Shown here piece by piece: positions 25,750 to 33,503 of a stretch of DNA of 64,000 bases; positions within the stretch are counted from its first letter, which is position 1, and each line of letters begins with the position of its first letter. Below the pieces are notes generated by a model. That model made no database searches. It had not been told where the DNA came from and worked only from the letters and a program-made list of their open reading frames with translations. The DNA is taken from NCBI GenBank assembly GCA_016795285.1, contig JAEUIC010000023.1:143515-207514 (forward strand), written 5' to 3'. The position numbers and the translations under genes were made by a program. This DNA comes from Planctomycetota bacterium. GTDB lineage: Bacteria; Planctomycetota; B15-G4; SIAN01.

Positions 25750-27888
25750 TCAGCTCTTCGGCGTCGCTTGCCCCGTCACGAACCACTTGTAGTCGAGCTC
25801 CATCGCCGGCGGCGGGCCGCCCGCGCCCTTCAGGTAGTGGTCGAACCACTGGAGCTGGCGGACGTGGTAGTCGAGGCGGCTCGCGGCGCGCGCGTTGCCG
25901 TGCCCCTCGCCCGGGTACTGCACCAGCCGCACGGCCGGATGGCCGGCGACCTTCAGGTAGCGGAAGAGCTCCATCGATTGCGACGCCGGCACGCGCGGAT
26001 CGGCCTTGCCGGCGAGGATCAGGATCGGCGTCTTGCTCTTCGGAGCGTGGTAGATCGGGCTCCTCTCGAGGAAGTGCTGCCAGTCCTCCCAGACGTGCTT
26101 GCCGTGGTGGACGAGGTAGTGCTCTTCGGGGATGTCGGAGGTGCCGGCCATCGAGAGCTGGTTCGAGACGCCGAAGCCCATCACGGCGGCTGCGAAGCGC
26201 GCCGTCTCCTTGGTCGCGAACCACGCCGACGCGAAGCCGCCGTAGCTGCCGCCCGTCACGCCGACCTTCGCCGGATCGATCAGCCCCTTCGTCGCGAGGA
26301 AGTCGATGCCGTCGAGGATGTCGTCGAACTCCTTGCCGGCCGGATCGCCGTAGCCCATGGTCGAGAAGGCGACGCCGCGGCCGGTGCTGGCGCGGTAGTT
26401 CGGCAGGAAGACGGCGTAGCCCTTGCCGGCCAGCACCTGCGCCGGCTCGCTGTAGCGCGTCGTCCAGCCGTGGCGGTAGTGCGACTCGGGGCCGCCGTGG
26501 ACGATGACCACCAGCGGCACCTTGCCCGCGCCGTCGCTCGCGGCCTCGCCCGGCTTGCGGCCGTGAGGCCAGAGCAGCAGCCCCTCGATCTCGAGGCCGT
26601 CGCGCGCCTTCCAGCGCACCACCTCCTGCGCCGCGAGCTGCCGCTCGGCGAGCCACGGGTTCAGCGTCGTCACGCGCTGCTTCGCGCCGCCGACCTCCCA
26701 CGCGAACAGCTCGTTCGCGAAGTCGGGCGCATGGGCGATCAGCGCCGCCCGCTTGCCGTCGTCGGAGAGCGAGAACGAGGTGATCGCGAAGCCGGGCTCG
26801 GTGAGCAGCTCGACGTTGCCGCTGCCGTCCGCCTCGATCCGGCCGATCAGCGTGTCGCAGCCGCGATCGGCCAGGTAGAGGAGCGTGTCGTCGTCGAGGA
26901 ACGCGGCGCTGACGAAGTGGCCGAGGAAGTCGGGCAGCAGCTCCTTCGTGAAGCCGCCGGCCGCATTGGCCACCATCAGGCGGCCCTGCTGCGGATCGTG
27001 CTTGTCCTTGGCGCTGATGAAGGCGACCAGCCGCCCGCTCGGGCTGAAGGTCGACATGCCGAGCTTGCCCTCGTGGTCGAGCTTGGCGACCACCTCGCCC
27101 GACGGCGCCTCGAGGATGTGGAGGCGGCGGCGCATGTAGGAGGCGTCGACCCCCGGATCGGGGGCGAGCGCCAGCAGGAGGCGGCGGCCGTCCGGCGACC
27201 ACTGCACATCGATCGGGTGGCCATCGAGCGGGATGCGCTGCGGCTTCGAGCCGCGCAGCGAGAGGTCGACGACGTGGAGCTCGGCGGCGCGCCAATCCTC
27301 CTCGAAGACCTCCTGGCTGAACCCCTTGTCCTGCGCCGACTTGCGCTCCTTGTCGGCGGGCGTCGTCGTGAAGGCGATCCGCTCGAGCGTCGGGTGGAAG
27401 GCGACGCTGCCGAGGTCGCTCTCGTGCTCGAAGAGCTTCTGCGCCTCGCCGCCGTCGAGCGGCAGCGCGTAGAGGCTCCGCGCCTTGTCGCCGGTCCGCT
27501 TGGCGAGGAAGAGGAGGCGCTTGCTGTCGGGCGCGAACTGGACGCCGCTGACGTTCACCTCGCCGGTGATGAAGGGGCGCGGCTTGCCGTCGGCGCCCGC
27601 GACCCAGAGCTCGCTCCAGTTCGGGCCATCCTTCCCGCCGAGCGGGTCGCGCGGCACCGAGACGGTCCACGCGGTAGCGCTGCCGTCCGGCGCGATGGTC
27701 GCCGCCGAGACCAGCTTCATGCGGAAGAGGTCCTGCGTCGTGAGCGGCGCGCCGCTGCCCTCTTGAGCGACGGCGAAGCCCGCCATCGCGACGAGCGGCA
27801 CGGCGAGCGGCACGACGGCCGAGACCGCGGCCGAAACGGCGGAGAGCGCCCATCCGAGGGCGACGCGAGGCACGCGGGTCGTCAGCAT
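25750..27888 (-). CDS. Exported S9 family peptidase (prolyl oligopeptidase/DPP-like)
   Basis: A 712-residue protein with a signal peptide (about 1-40), a beta-propeller built from repeats such as VNVSGVQFAPDSKRLLFLA and DVQWSPDGRRLLL, and a C-terminal alpha/beta-hydrolase domain. Catalytic Ser is in GGSYGGF (about residue 548), Asp in AGKADPRVP and His in GEGHGNAR. HGGPESHYRHGW supplies the oxyanion-hole segment. It is closest in layout to the dipeptidyl or acylaminoacyl peptidases that cleave short peptides in the periplasm. The start MLTTRV has AAGGAA upstream; a longer frame reaching 28044 has no ribosome site. Confidence 0.93.
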   Translation of the reverse strand: MLTTRVPRVALGWALSAVSAAVSAVVPLAVPLVAMAGFAVAQEGSGAPLTTQDLFRMKLVSAATIAPDGSATAWTVSVPRDPLGGKDGPNWSELWVAGADGKPRPFITGEVNVSGVQFAPDSKRLLFLAKRTGDKARSLYALPLDGGEAQKLFEHESDLGSVAFHPTLERIAFTTTPADKERKSAQDKGFSQEVFEEDWRAAELHVVDLSLRGSKPQRIPLDGHPIDVQWSPDGRRLLLALAPDPGVDASYMRRRLHILEAPSGEVVAKLDHEGKLGMSTFSPSGRLVAFISAKDKHDPQQGRLMVANAAGGFTKELLPDFLGHFVSAAFLDDDTLLYLADRGCDTLIGRIEADGSGNVELLTEPGFAITSFSLSDDGKRAALIAHAPDFANELFAWEVGGAKQRVTTLNPWLAERQLAAQEVVRWKARDGLEIEGLLLWPHGRKPGEAASDGAGKVPLVVIVHGGPESHYRHGWTTRYSEPAQVLAGKGYAVFLPNYRASTGRGVAFSTMGYGDPAGKEFDDILDGIDFLATKGLIDPAKVGVTGGSYGGFASAWFATKETARFAAAVMGFGVSNQLSMAGTSDIPEEHYLVHHGKHVWEDWQHFLERSPIYHAPKSKTPILILAGKADPRVPASQSMELFRYLKVAGHPAVRLVQYPGEGHGNARAASRLDYHVRQLQWFDHYLKGAGGPPPAMELDYKWFVTGQATPKS

Positions 27889-27994
27889 GAGACGTTCCTT
27901 CTTCTGGAGCGCGGTTGCGCCGCGAAGTGCGAGGGGCTCGCGACTATAAGGGCCGCCCGAGAGGGTCGGCCTCGCGCGTCGCAACGGAGTGGTG

Positions 27995-28393
27995 ATGAGC
28001 CTCGAACTCGGATTCATCTGGTTCGCCGAAGTCGTGATGTTCACGGCGCTCTACCTCTTCGTGCGCGCCTTCCAGGTGCGCCGCCGCGACCTCGCGCTCC
28101 ATCAGCGCCTCGGCAAGAGCGGCGCGCTGCTGGTCTTCGTCGGACTGCTGGCGGTCGAGGTGCTGGCGCGCGGGCTGGGCTGGGAGTTCCCGATCCGTTC
28201 GGAGTCGATGCTCCGCATCCACATCTGGGTCGCGACGGGGGCGTTGGCGGTGCTGATCCTGCTGGTCGTCTCCGGCATGAAGCGGTGGCGAGCGCTCCAC
28301 GTCCGCCTCTACCTGCTCTTCTTCCCGCTCTACGTCGCGACCATCGTGCTGAGCCTGTTCGCCTTCGATCTCTTCGCGTTCGGGCGCGACTGA
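27995..28393 (+). CDS. Small four-helix membrane protein (DUF420-like)
   Basis: A 132-residue integral membrane protein with four hydrophobic helices (about 5-24, 42-60, 75-95 and 105-125) and conserved-looking histidines (ALHQRLGK, RIHIWVATG, ALHVRLYL) at membrane borders. Size and His placement recall DUF420/YozB-like proteins linked to haem-copper oxidases, but the match is weak. GGAG lies six bases before the ATG. It is divergent from the S9 peptidase gene (106-base gap). Confidence 0.65.
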   Translation: MSLELGFIWFAEVVMFTALYLFVRAFQVRRRDLALHQRLGKSGALLVFVGLLAVEVLARGLGWEFPIRSESMLRIHIWVATGALAVLILLVVSGMKRWRALHVRLYLLFFPLYVATIVLSLFAFDLFAFGRD

Positions 28394-28482
28394 CCGACGC
28401 GGTACGAGCGGCGTCGCGTTTCGTTCGTCGCGCGGCGGCATTCATCCCCCTGCACCGCGGTGCGGTCGCAGGAGGGATGGCG

Positions 28483-30162
28483 ATGGAACGGCTGGAACAC
28501 GACGGGCGGCTCGAACACGAGGCGCGGTTGGGGAAGGCGCGCGCGAGGGCCGCTCGGCGACGGGCGCTCAGTCGCTGGGCTGCCTTGGCTGGGGTAGTGC
28601 TGCTGGCGGCCGCTGGGTGGTTCGTCGGGACGCGCGACGCACGGCGCCTCGCCGCGCTGCCCGTCACGCCGGCCGATCGGGTCGTGCCGCTCGCGCCGAC
28701 CTCGCCGCTGCCCGCGCCAGCCACGGCTACAGCGCAGCGGGTCGATGAGCTCGCGGAGCTCGAGACGGCGCGCGGGCGAGTGGTGCTGCGGGTGGTCGAC
28801 GGGGTGACCGGTGCGCCGCTGCCCGAGGCGTGGCTCGCGCTGCCGGTCCCGACGACGCCCTACCGCGAGTCCGACCCCGACGCGCCGATCCGCTACGAGG
28901 TGCGCGGCTACGCGACGAACCCGGTCGTGATCGAGAGCTACTGGGCGCGCCTCTTCGTCGTCGCGGGGGGCGCGGGCGGCTACCTGCCGCGGGCGCTCCA
29001 CCTCGACCTCGGGCCGGAGCGGCCGAACTTCGAGCAGACGATCGAGCTCTCCCGCTGCGGCGAGCTCGAAGTCTCGGTGACCGACGCAGCGAGCGGCGCG
29101 CCGGTCCCAGCGACCGTGCTGGCCGTCGATCGGAGTCGCTACGTCCCGGAGGTCGAGCGGCTCTTCCAGGCAGCGACCGAGCGGGTCAGGGTGGCGAATC
29201 GGCCACCGGACGATCGCGTCCTCTTCCCGAGCTTGCCGGAGCGTCGCGCGATCGATGCGCTGCCGGCGGCGCCGCCGGCGCTCGACGAGGTGGTGGCGCG
29301 CCTCGAAGCCGTCGGCGAGAGCGGTTGGTGGCCGGAGCAGTTCGAGTCGAAGAAGGGGCGCCACTACGCGTCGGCGCCGAACGGCCGCGCGCGCCTGGCG
29401 TTGCCGTCGGGCGACGACTGGAGCGTGGTGGTCTGGCCCGATGGGCCGTGGTCCCACGCGCTGCAGGACAGCGTCGCCATCGACGATCGCAGCGTGACGT
29501 CGCTCGAACTGAAGGTGACGCCCGTCAACTTGGTGCGCGGCCGCGTGCTGCGGGAGGATGGCACGCCGGCGGCGGGCGCGCAGCTGGTGATCGACACCGC
29601 CAAGGATGACGAGTCGTCCGATTCGGTGACGCTCGAGGCGGTGGCGAACGAGGAGGGGCGCTTCGAGCTGCCGCTCGCGCGCCGCGAGATCCTCGTGATC
29701 GCGAGGCAGGAGCACGACGGCACGGGACGCGCCGGTGTCGGCTTCGGCGCGTTCGAGTTCGTCGAGTTCGCCGATCTCTCGGGCGGCGTGCGGGAGATCG
29801 AGCTGCGCTTCGTGCGCCGCGATCGCGACGAGGCGGGGCGCGCCGACACGATGCGCGGCCGCGTCCTCCATGCCGACGGGTCGCCGGCGGTGGGGGCGGA
29901 GGTGCGCGCGGAGATCTTCGGTCCGCACGCCCGCACCGATCACGATGGGCGCTTCGTGCTGCATGGGGGATTCGGTGCACTGGTTCACCTGCTCGCCGAA
30001 TTCGATCGCGAGGCGATGTTGAAGGAGAAGCTCTTCAACGCCAGCGCCACGTGGCAGACCTACACGGCGCCCACGACCCTCGTGGAGAAGTTCGTCACCC
30101 AACCGTTCTCGCTGGTCGCACTCGATCCACAAGAGGAGCTCGTGATCCAGTTCAAGGAATAG
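28483..30162 (+). CDS. Membrane-anchored carboxypeptidase-regulatory-like protein
   Basis: A 559-residue protein with a short charged N terminus, one membrane helix (ALAGVVLLAAAGWFVG, about 30-47), a Pro/Ala linker, and several beta-sandwich domains of the carboxypeptidase regulatory-like type: RVVLRVVDGVTGAPLPEAW, GELEVSVTDAASGAPVPAT, VRGRVLREDGTPAAGAQL and MRGRVLHADGSPAVGAEV. These are transthyretin-like folds often seen in surface proteins. GGAGG sits seven bases before the chosen ATG at 28483; an ATG six bases earlier is too close to it. The second gene of this kind at 31620 has the same architecture. Confidence 0.75.
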   Translation: MERLEHDGRLEHEARLGKARARAARRRALSRWAALAGVVLLAAAGWFVGTRDARRLAALPVTPADRVVPLAPTSPLPAPATATAQRVDELAELETARGRVVLRVVDGVTGAPLPEAWLALPVPTTPYRESDPDAPIRYEVRGYATNPVVIESYWARLFVVAGGAGGYLPRALHLDLGPERPNFEQTIELSRCGELEVSVTDAASGAPVPATVLAVDRSRYVPEVERLFQAATERVRVANRPPDDRVLFPSLPERRAIDALPAAPPALDEVVARLEAVGESGWWPEQFESKKGRHYASAPNGRARLALPSGDDWSVVVWPDGPWSHALQDSVAIDDRSVTSLELKVTPVNLVRGRVLREDGTPAAGAQLVIDTAKDDESSDSVTLEAVANEEGRFELPLARREILVIARQEHDGTGRAGVGFGAFEFVEFADLSGGVREIELRFVRRDRDEAGRADTMRGRVLHADGSPAVGAEVRAEIFGPHARTDHDGRFVLHGGFGALVHLLAEFDREAMLKEKLFNASATWQTYTAPTTLVEKFVTQPFSLVALDPQEELVIQFKE

Positions 30163-30185
30163 TCGCGCCGGCGGGCTCGGACGCA

Positions 30186-30213
30186 TGGGGCGGCCGCGCC
30201 TGTGGGCGCCCCA
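30186..30213 (+). terminator. Possible hairpin between 30162 and 30231
   Basis: TGGGGCG at 30186-30192 can pair with CGCCCCA at 30207-30213 around a 14-base loop. It sits between the stop of one gene and the ribosome site of the next, so it could terminate, or act in the 5' leader of the gene at 30231. There is no U-tract. Confidence 0.3.
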
Positions 30214-30230
30214 CGAAGAGGAGTCCGCTC

Positions 30231-31079
30231 ATGTCACTGCTCGGAACCGCTGCCCGCGTCGCGATCGTCCTCGCGGCAGCAACAGCCACGGCCAGCGCGC
30301 AGGGCCGCAAGACCTGCCGCAACTACAACTGCGACGGCCTCTACCGCTGCAGCTGGAAGGTGACGAAGACCGATGCGCCGCCGCTCACGTCGCTCGATGA
30401 CTCGCTGCGAGTGGGACGCTCGATGGCGCAGTACCGCGGCTTCTGCAACGCCATGCAGCCCCCGTTCGCCCTGGATGGCTACGCCATCTCGCCCGGCACG
30501 CGCATCACGTTCACCCAGACCTCCGACGGCGCTGCGCAGACGAAGTGGGACGTGAAGCACGTCAACTTCTGTCCCGCCTGCAAGTTCACCGAAGGGCGCG
30601 GGCGTGCCGAGGCGGTCGTCTCCTTCAAGGCGCGGGCGAAGATGCATGACCCGTTCGGATCGGACGCGCGTGCCGAGGCGTGGGGCACGCTCGGCGCGCG
30701 CGAATCGACCACTGGCTGCAAGGCGGAGGCGAAGGGCGGCGTGGTCGTCGCCAGCAGCGGCGCCTTCTCCGTCGGCGGAGGCGGCGGCCCGATGGGGCCG
30801 AGCGGCTCGATCGGCTGGACGCAGAACCTCGGCAACCTCTCCGAAGTCGAGCAGCTCTTCCACCACGAAGACGACACGCCCGACGTCGAGAAGAACGAGT
30901 ACCACGTCACGATGAGCGCCACCGTCGATCGCGCCGTGGTCGCCGCCAACGGCTGGATGCTCGGCTTCGCGCAAGCAGCGATGGAGCTCGAACCGGTCGC
31001 CTTCGACCTGACGCTGTTCCTCAGCTGCGACTACTGCGACCACGCCGACTCGAAGGCGGTCGAGCACTTCCCGCAGTGA
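30231..31079 (+). CDS. Secreted Cys-containing protein of unknown function
   Basis: A 282-residue protein with a clean signal peptide (cleavage after TASAQ at about residue 24). The mature part starts with RKTCRNYNCDGLYRCSWKV and has further cysteines in FCNAM, FCPACKF, TGCKAE and CDYCDH, suggesting several disulphides or a metal site. A Gly-rich stretch lies in the middle. GAAGAGGAG precedes the ATG. The even codon usage and export signal support a true gene; the family was not recognised. It follows the carboxypeptidase-regulatory-like gene by 68 bases. Confidence 0.68.
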   Translation: MSLLGTAARVAIVLAAATATASAQGRKTCRNYNCDGLYRCSWKVTKTDAPPLTSLDDSLRVGRSMAQYRGFCNAMQPPFALDGYAISPGTRITFTQTSDGAAQTKWDVKHVNFCPACKFTEGRGRAEAVVSFKARAKMHDPFGSDARAEAWGTLGARESTTGCKAEAKGGVVVASSGAFSVGGGGGPMGPSGSIGWTQNLGNLSEVEQLFHHEDDTPDVEKNEYHVTMSATVDRAVVAANGWMLGFAQAAMELEPVAFDLTLFLSCDYCDHADSKAVEHFPQ

Positions 31080-31092
31080 ACCGACGAGCGCA

Positions 31093-31116
31093 CGTGACGG
31101 CGTGAGCGCCGTCGCG
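31093..31116 (+). terminator. Hairpin directly after the Cys-containing secreted protein gene
   Basis: GACGGCG at 31096-31102 pairs with 31107-31113 around a TGAG loop. Three flanking pairs (one G-U) extend the stem to about ten. It begins 14 bases after the stop at 31079. No U-tract follows. Confidence 0.45.
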
Positions 31117-31260
31117 GGGCGCTGCGCACGCCGAGTGGGAGTCGCGCGTCGCCCGCGGCGCCGCGGGGGCGGCGTGCGAGCGGTGACGGCTGCCGCATCC
31201 GCGTCGCTCCGGACGTGATGGGAGGGGGGAGCCGAGGAGGGAGTGTTGGGATCGGACCAT

Positions 31261-31306
31261 GAAGCGGGCCGCCGCAGGAGTCCCTGCGACGGCCCGTGTT
31301 GTTTCC
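31261..31306 (+). repeat. Repeated hairpin element, copy 1
   Basis: 45 of 46 bases match copy 2 at 33411-33456, with one C/T difference. The core 31265-31296 folds into a 13-base-pair stem interrupted by one C-A mismatch, with a 4-base loop (31279-31282), followed by TGTTGTTTCC. It therefore looks like an intrinsic terminator or a small dispersed repeat. It lies 181 bases after the gene ending at 31079. Confidence 0.8.
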
Positions 31307-31457
31307 CATGGCCGGCGAGTGGCCGCCGCACACCGTCGCTCGGGTTGTTGGGAGCACTGAGGCGCGCTACACCGCCTCATCGGTGCGCCGAGACGGTGCC
31401 CAGACGACACGAGCGAGTCGATCGGAACGCGCCTCGGAGTGCACGAGGAGAGAACTA

Positions 31458-33344
31458 TTGAAGTCGAGAGTTCGAGCGGTCGTGCTGGCGGTGACGGCGG
31501 CGCTCGTTGCCTGACTGACCTACGACCTCGTCGAGTTCGGTCGGGCAGACGCGCCGCACGACGCGACCAGACCACCGGATCGAGACGCGAGTTCAGCGAC
31601 CGCCAGCAGCGACGCATCCTTGGCCGAGCCGACTCCTCTCGAGCCGGCCCCGAGCCCAACCCGATCCGAGTTGGTGCGAGGGTGCCGCGTCATCGGACGA
31701 GTCGTCGCGAAGGACGAGTCGAGCACGCCGCTTCCGGGCGTGCTCGTCGTCGCGTCCAGGAGTCGCTTCGACGCGCAGGCATCGCGACCGCCTTCGGACG
31801 CGCTGAAGAGCAAGACGATCACCGACGGCTCATTCGTCCTGAACGACCTCGAGCCCGACCGGACCTACTTCCTCTCGTTCCGGAAAGCTGGCTACCGACC
31901 GCGCGTCACCGCATCGCTCGGCCCTTTCGGCGAGGGCACCCACGAGCTTCCCTTGATGCAGTTGACTCCGGGGCGAACGGTCTCCGGCTTCGTGCGCGAC
32001 GAACAGTCGATGCCGATCGAAGGGGCGGTCGTGGCCTTGTTCGAGGTGTCGGCATTCCTTGCCGCCTTCGAAGGCGCGCCGGCGCGCGAGCGCGAGGCGA
32101 CGCGCGAAATCGTCACAGGTGCTGACGGCAGCTACACGCTGCCGATCGACTCGCGCGCTTTCCTGCTGCACGCCTCCGCCGACGGCTTCAGCGGTGGCGA
32201 GAGCGGGACGATGAGCGTCGATCGAGCCGATGAGCTGCGGTACGACTTCGTGTTGCAGCCCGCCAGCACGATCAACGGATCGGTGGTCGATCAAGTCGGG
32301 AGACCGGTGGCTGGTGCAACGATCCGCCTCTCGCCGGCGGATGAAACGCTCGGCGTCGGCGAGGTCCTTCTCACCAGCGCGGGCGACGGCACGTTCCAGT
32401 CGGACGCGGTGCCGCCGGGAGAGCTCGCCGTTCGTGTCGTGCGAGATGGATTCGCTCCGACCGTGGTCGTCTCCGCCCCGCCGCGTGTCGATCTCGTCGT
32501 CACGCTGCGCTCCGAGTCCTCGCTGGTGGGAGAGGTCGCGCCCGATCCCAGCGGACGTCGGCTGACGATCGTCGAGATCGTGCTGATGCCGGTGGAGGAG
32601 TCGAGCGCGCCGGTTCGCTTCCGCGTGCCGATCCACCGGACGTCCGGACGATTCCGCTGCAGTGGAATCGTGCCTGGCGAGTATCGAGCCCTCGGAGCAG
32701 CGGACGGTTGGTCGGTAGCGCTGCCGGAGATCGTCCGCTTCGAGCCCGGCGAAGAGCTGTCGCTCGGAAGCGTTCCGCTGGTCGAGAAGCGGCTCATCAC
32801 CGGCAGGGTGAGGGATGCGACGGGTGCAGCGGTGGGCGGCGCGAGGGTTTTCGTCCACGTGGTCGAGTCCGGTCGGGGCACCTACTACTTCGATGGTCCC
32901 GGCGCGGTCGGCGAGGTCGCCGAGACGGCAGCGGACGGCTACTTCGAATTGCACGCCGTTCCACCGATCCCATTCGAGGTCCGCGCACGGACGACCATCG
33001 ATCGAGTCGGTGAGCTCGCCGCCTACGCGGACGCGATCCGCTTCGACTCCGGCGCAGCAGCGGAGGCGGCATCGCCGCTCGAGCTCTTCCTGCGTCCGTA
33101 TGGCGCGGTCGTCGTCTCGATTCGCGGACGCGATGGGTCGCCGTTGTCCGGGCGCCGCGTGGAGCTGCGCCAAGGAATGCGCATCACGCAGGCGCGGACG
33201 TCGCCGGACGGCACGTTCCGTTTCGAGGACGTTCGCGCCGGCGCAGCGACGCTCGCGGTCTTCGGTCGGCCGAGCGACGGCAGTGCGGTGCGCCAAGTCG
33301 ATGTCGCGGCGGGAGTGGAGACGGAGGTGGAGTTCGTCTACTGA
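31458..33344 (+). pseudogene. Carboxypeptidase-regulatory-like multi-domain protein, N terminus interrupted by TGA
   Basis: The open frame from the TTG at 31620 encodes 574 residues of repeated transthyretin-like/carboxypeptidase-regulatory domains (VIGRVVAKDESSTPLPGVLV, VSGFVRDEQSMPIEGAVV, INGSVVDQVGRPVAGATI, ITGRVRDATGAAVGGARV, VVSIRGRDGSPLSGRRVEL). Upstream in the same frame a TTG at 31458 with an ideal GAGGAG ribosome site starts a signal-anchor-like peptide, MKSRVRAVVLAVTAALVA. It is cut by TGA at 31512-31514, after which the frame continues (LTYDLVEFGRADAP) into a linker and the domains. The related protein at 28483 has Trp at the end of its anchor, so TGG changed to TGA is likely. Either the gene is inactivated, the base is a sequencing error, or translation restarts at 31620 and gives an unanchored protein. 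Confidence 0.7.
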
Positions 33345-33410
33345 GAGGGTTTCTGCGTCGCGGAGAGCACCGGAGCTGCCGTCGATGCCGGCGCGCACGT
33401 TCTTGCGAAC

Positions 33411-33456
33411 GAAGCGGGCCGCCGCAGGAGTCCCTGCGACGGCCCGTGTTGCTTCC
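33411..33456 (+). repeat. Repeated hairpin element, copy 2
   Basis: This matches copy 1 (31261-31306) at 45 of 46 bases. The hairpin core is at 33415-33446, followed by TGTTGCTTCC. It lies 66 bases after the stop at 33344 and between two convergent genes, where a terminator would be expected. Confidence 0.8.
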
Positions 33457-33503
33457 GTCTCGTGCTCGGCGTTTCACCGCCGCCGAGTCTCGCCCAGGTC
33501 ACC

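Larger units (their letters stand above)
31080..31457. other. Intergenic region with several hairpins, 378 bases
   Basis: The stretch contains three separate potential stem-loops: 31093-31116, a perfect 16-base palindrome at 31152-31167, and the repeated hairpin at 31265-31296 listed separately. GAGGAG at 31445-31450 precedes a TTG at 31458 that is the apparent original start of the next gene. No coding region is evident. Confidence 0.55.

Noticed and set aside
31512..31514. TGA decoded as Trp or selenocysteine
   Set aside because: TGA ends many other genes in this window, so it is not reassigned. No selenocysteine insertion structure or redox motif is apparent at this codon.
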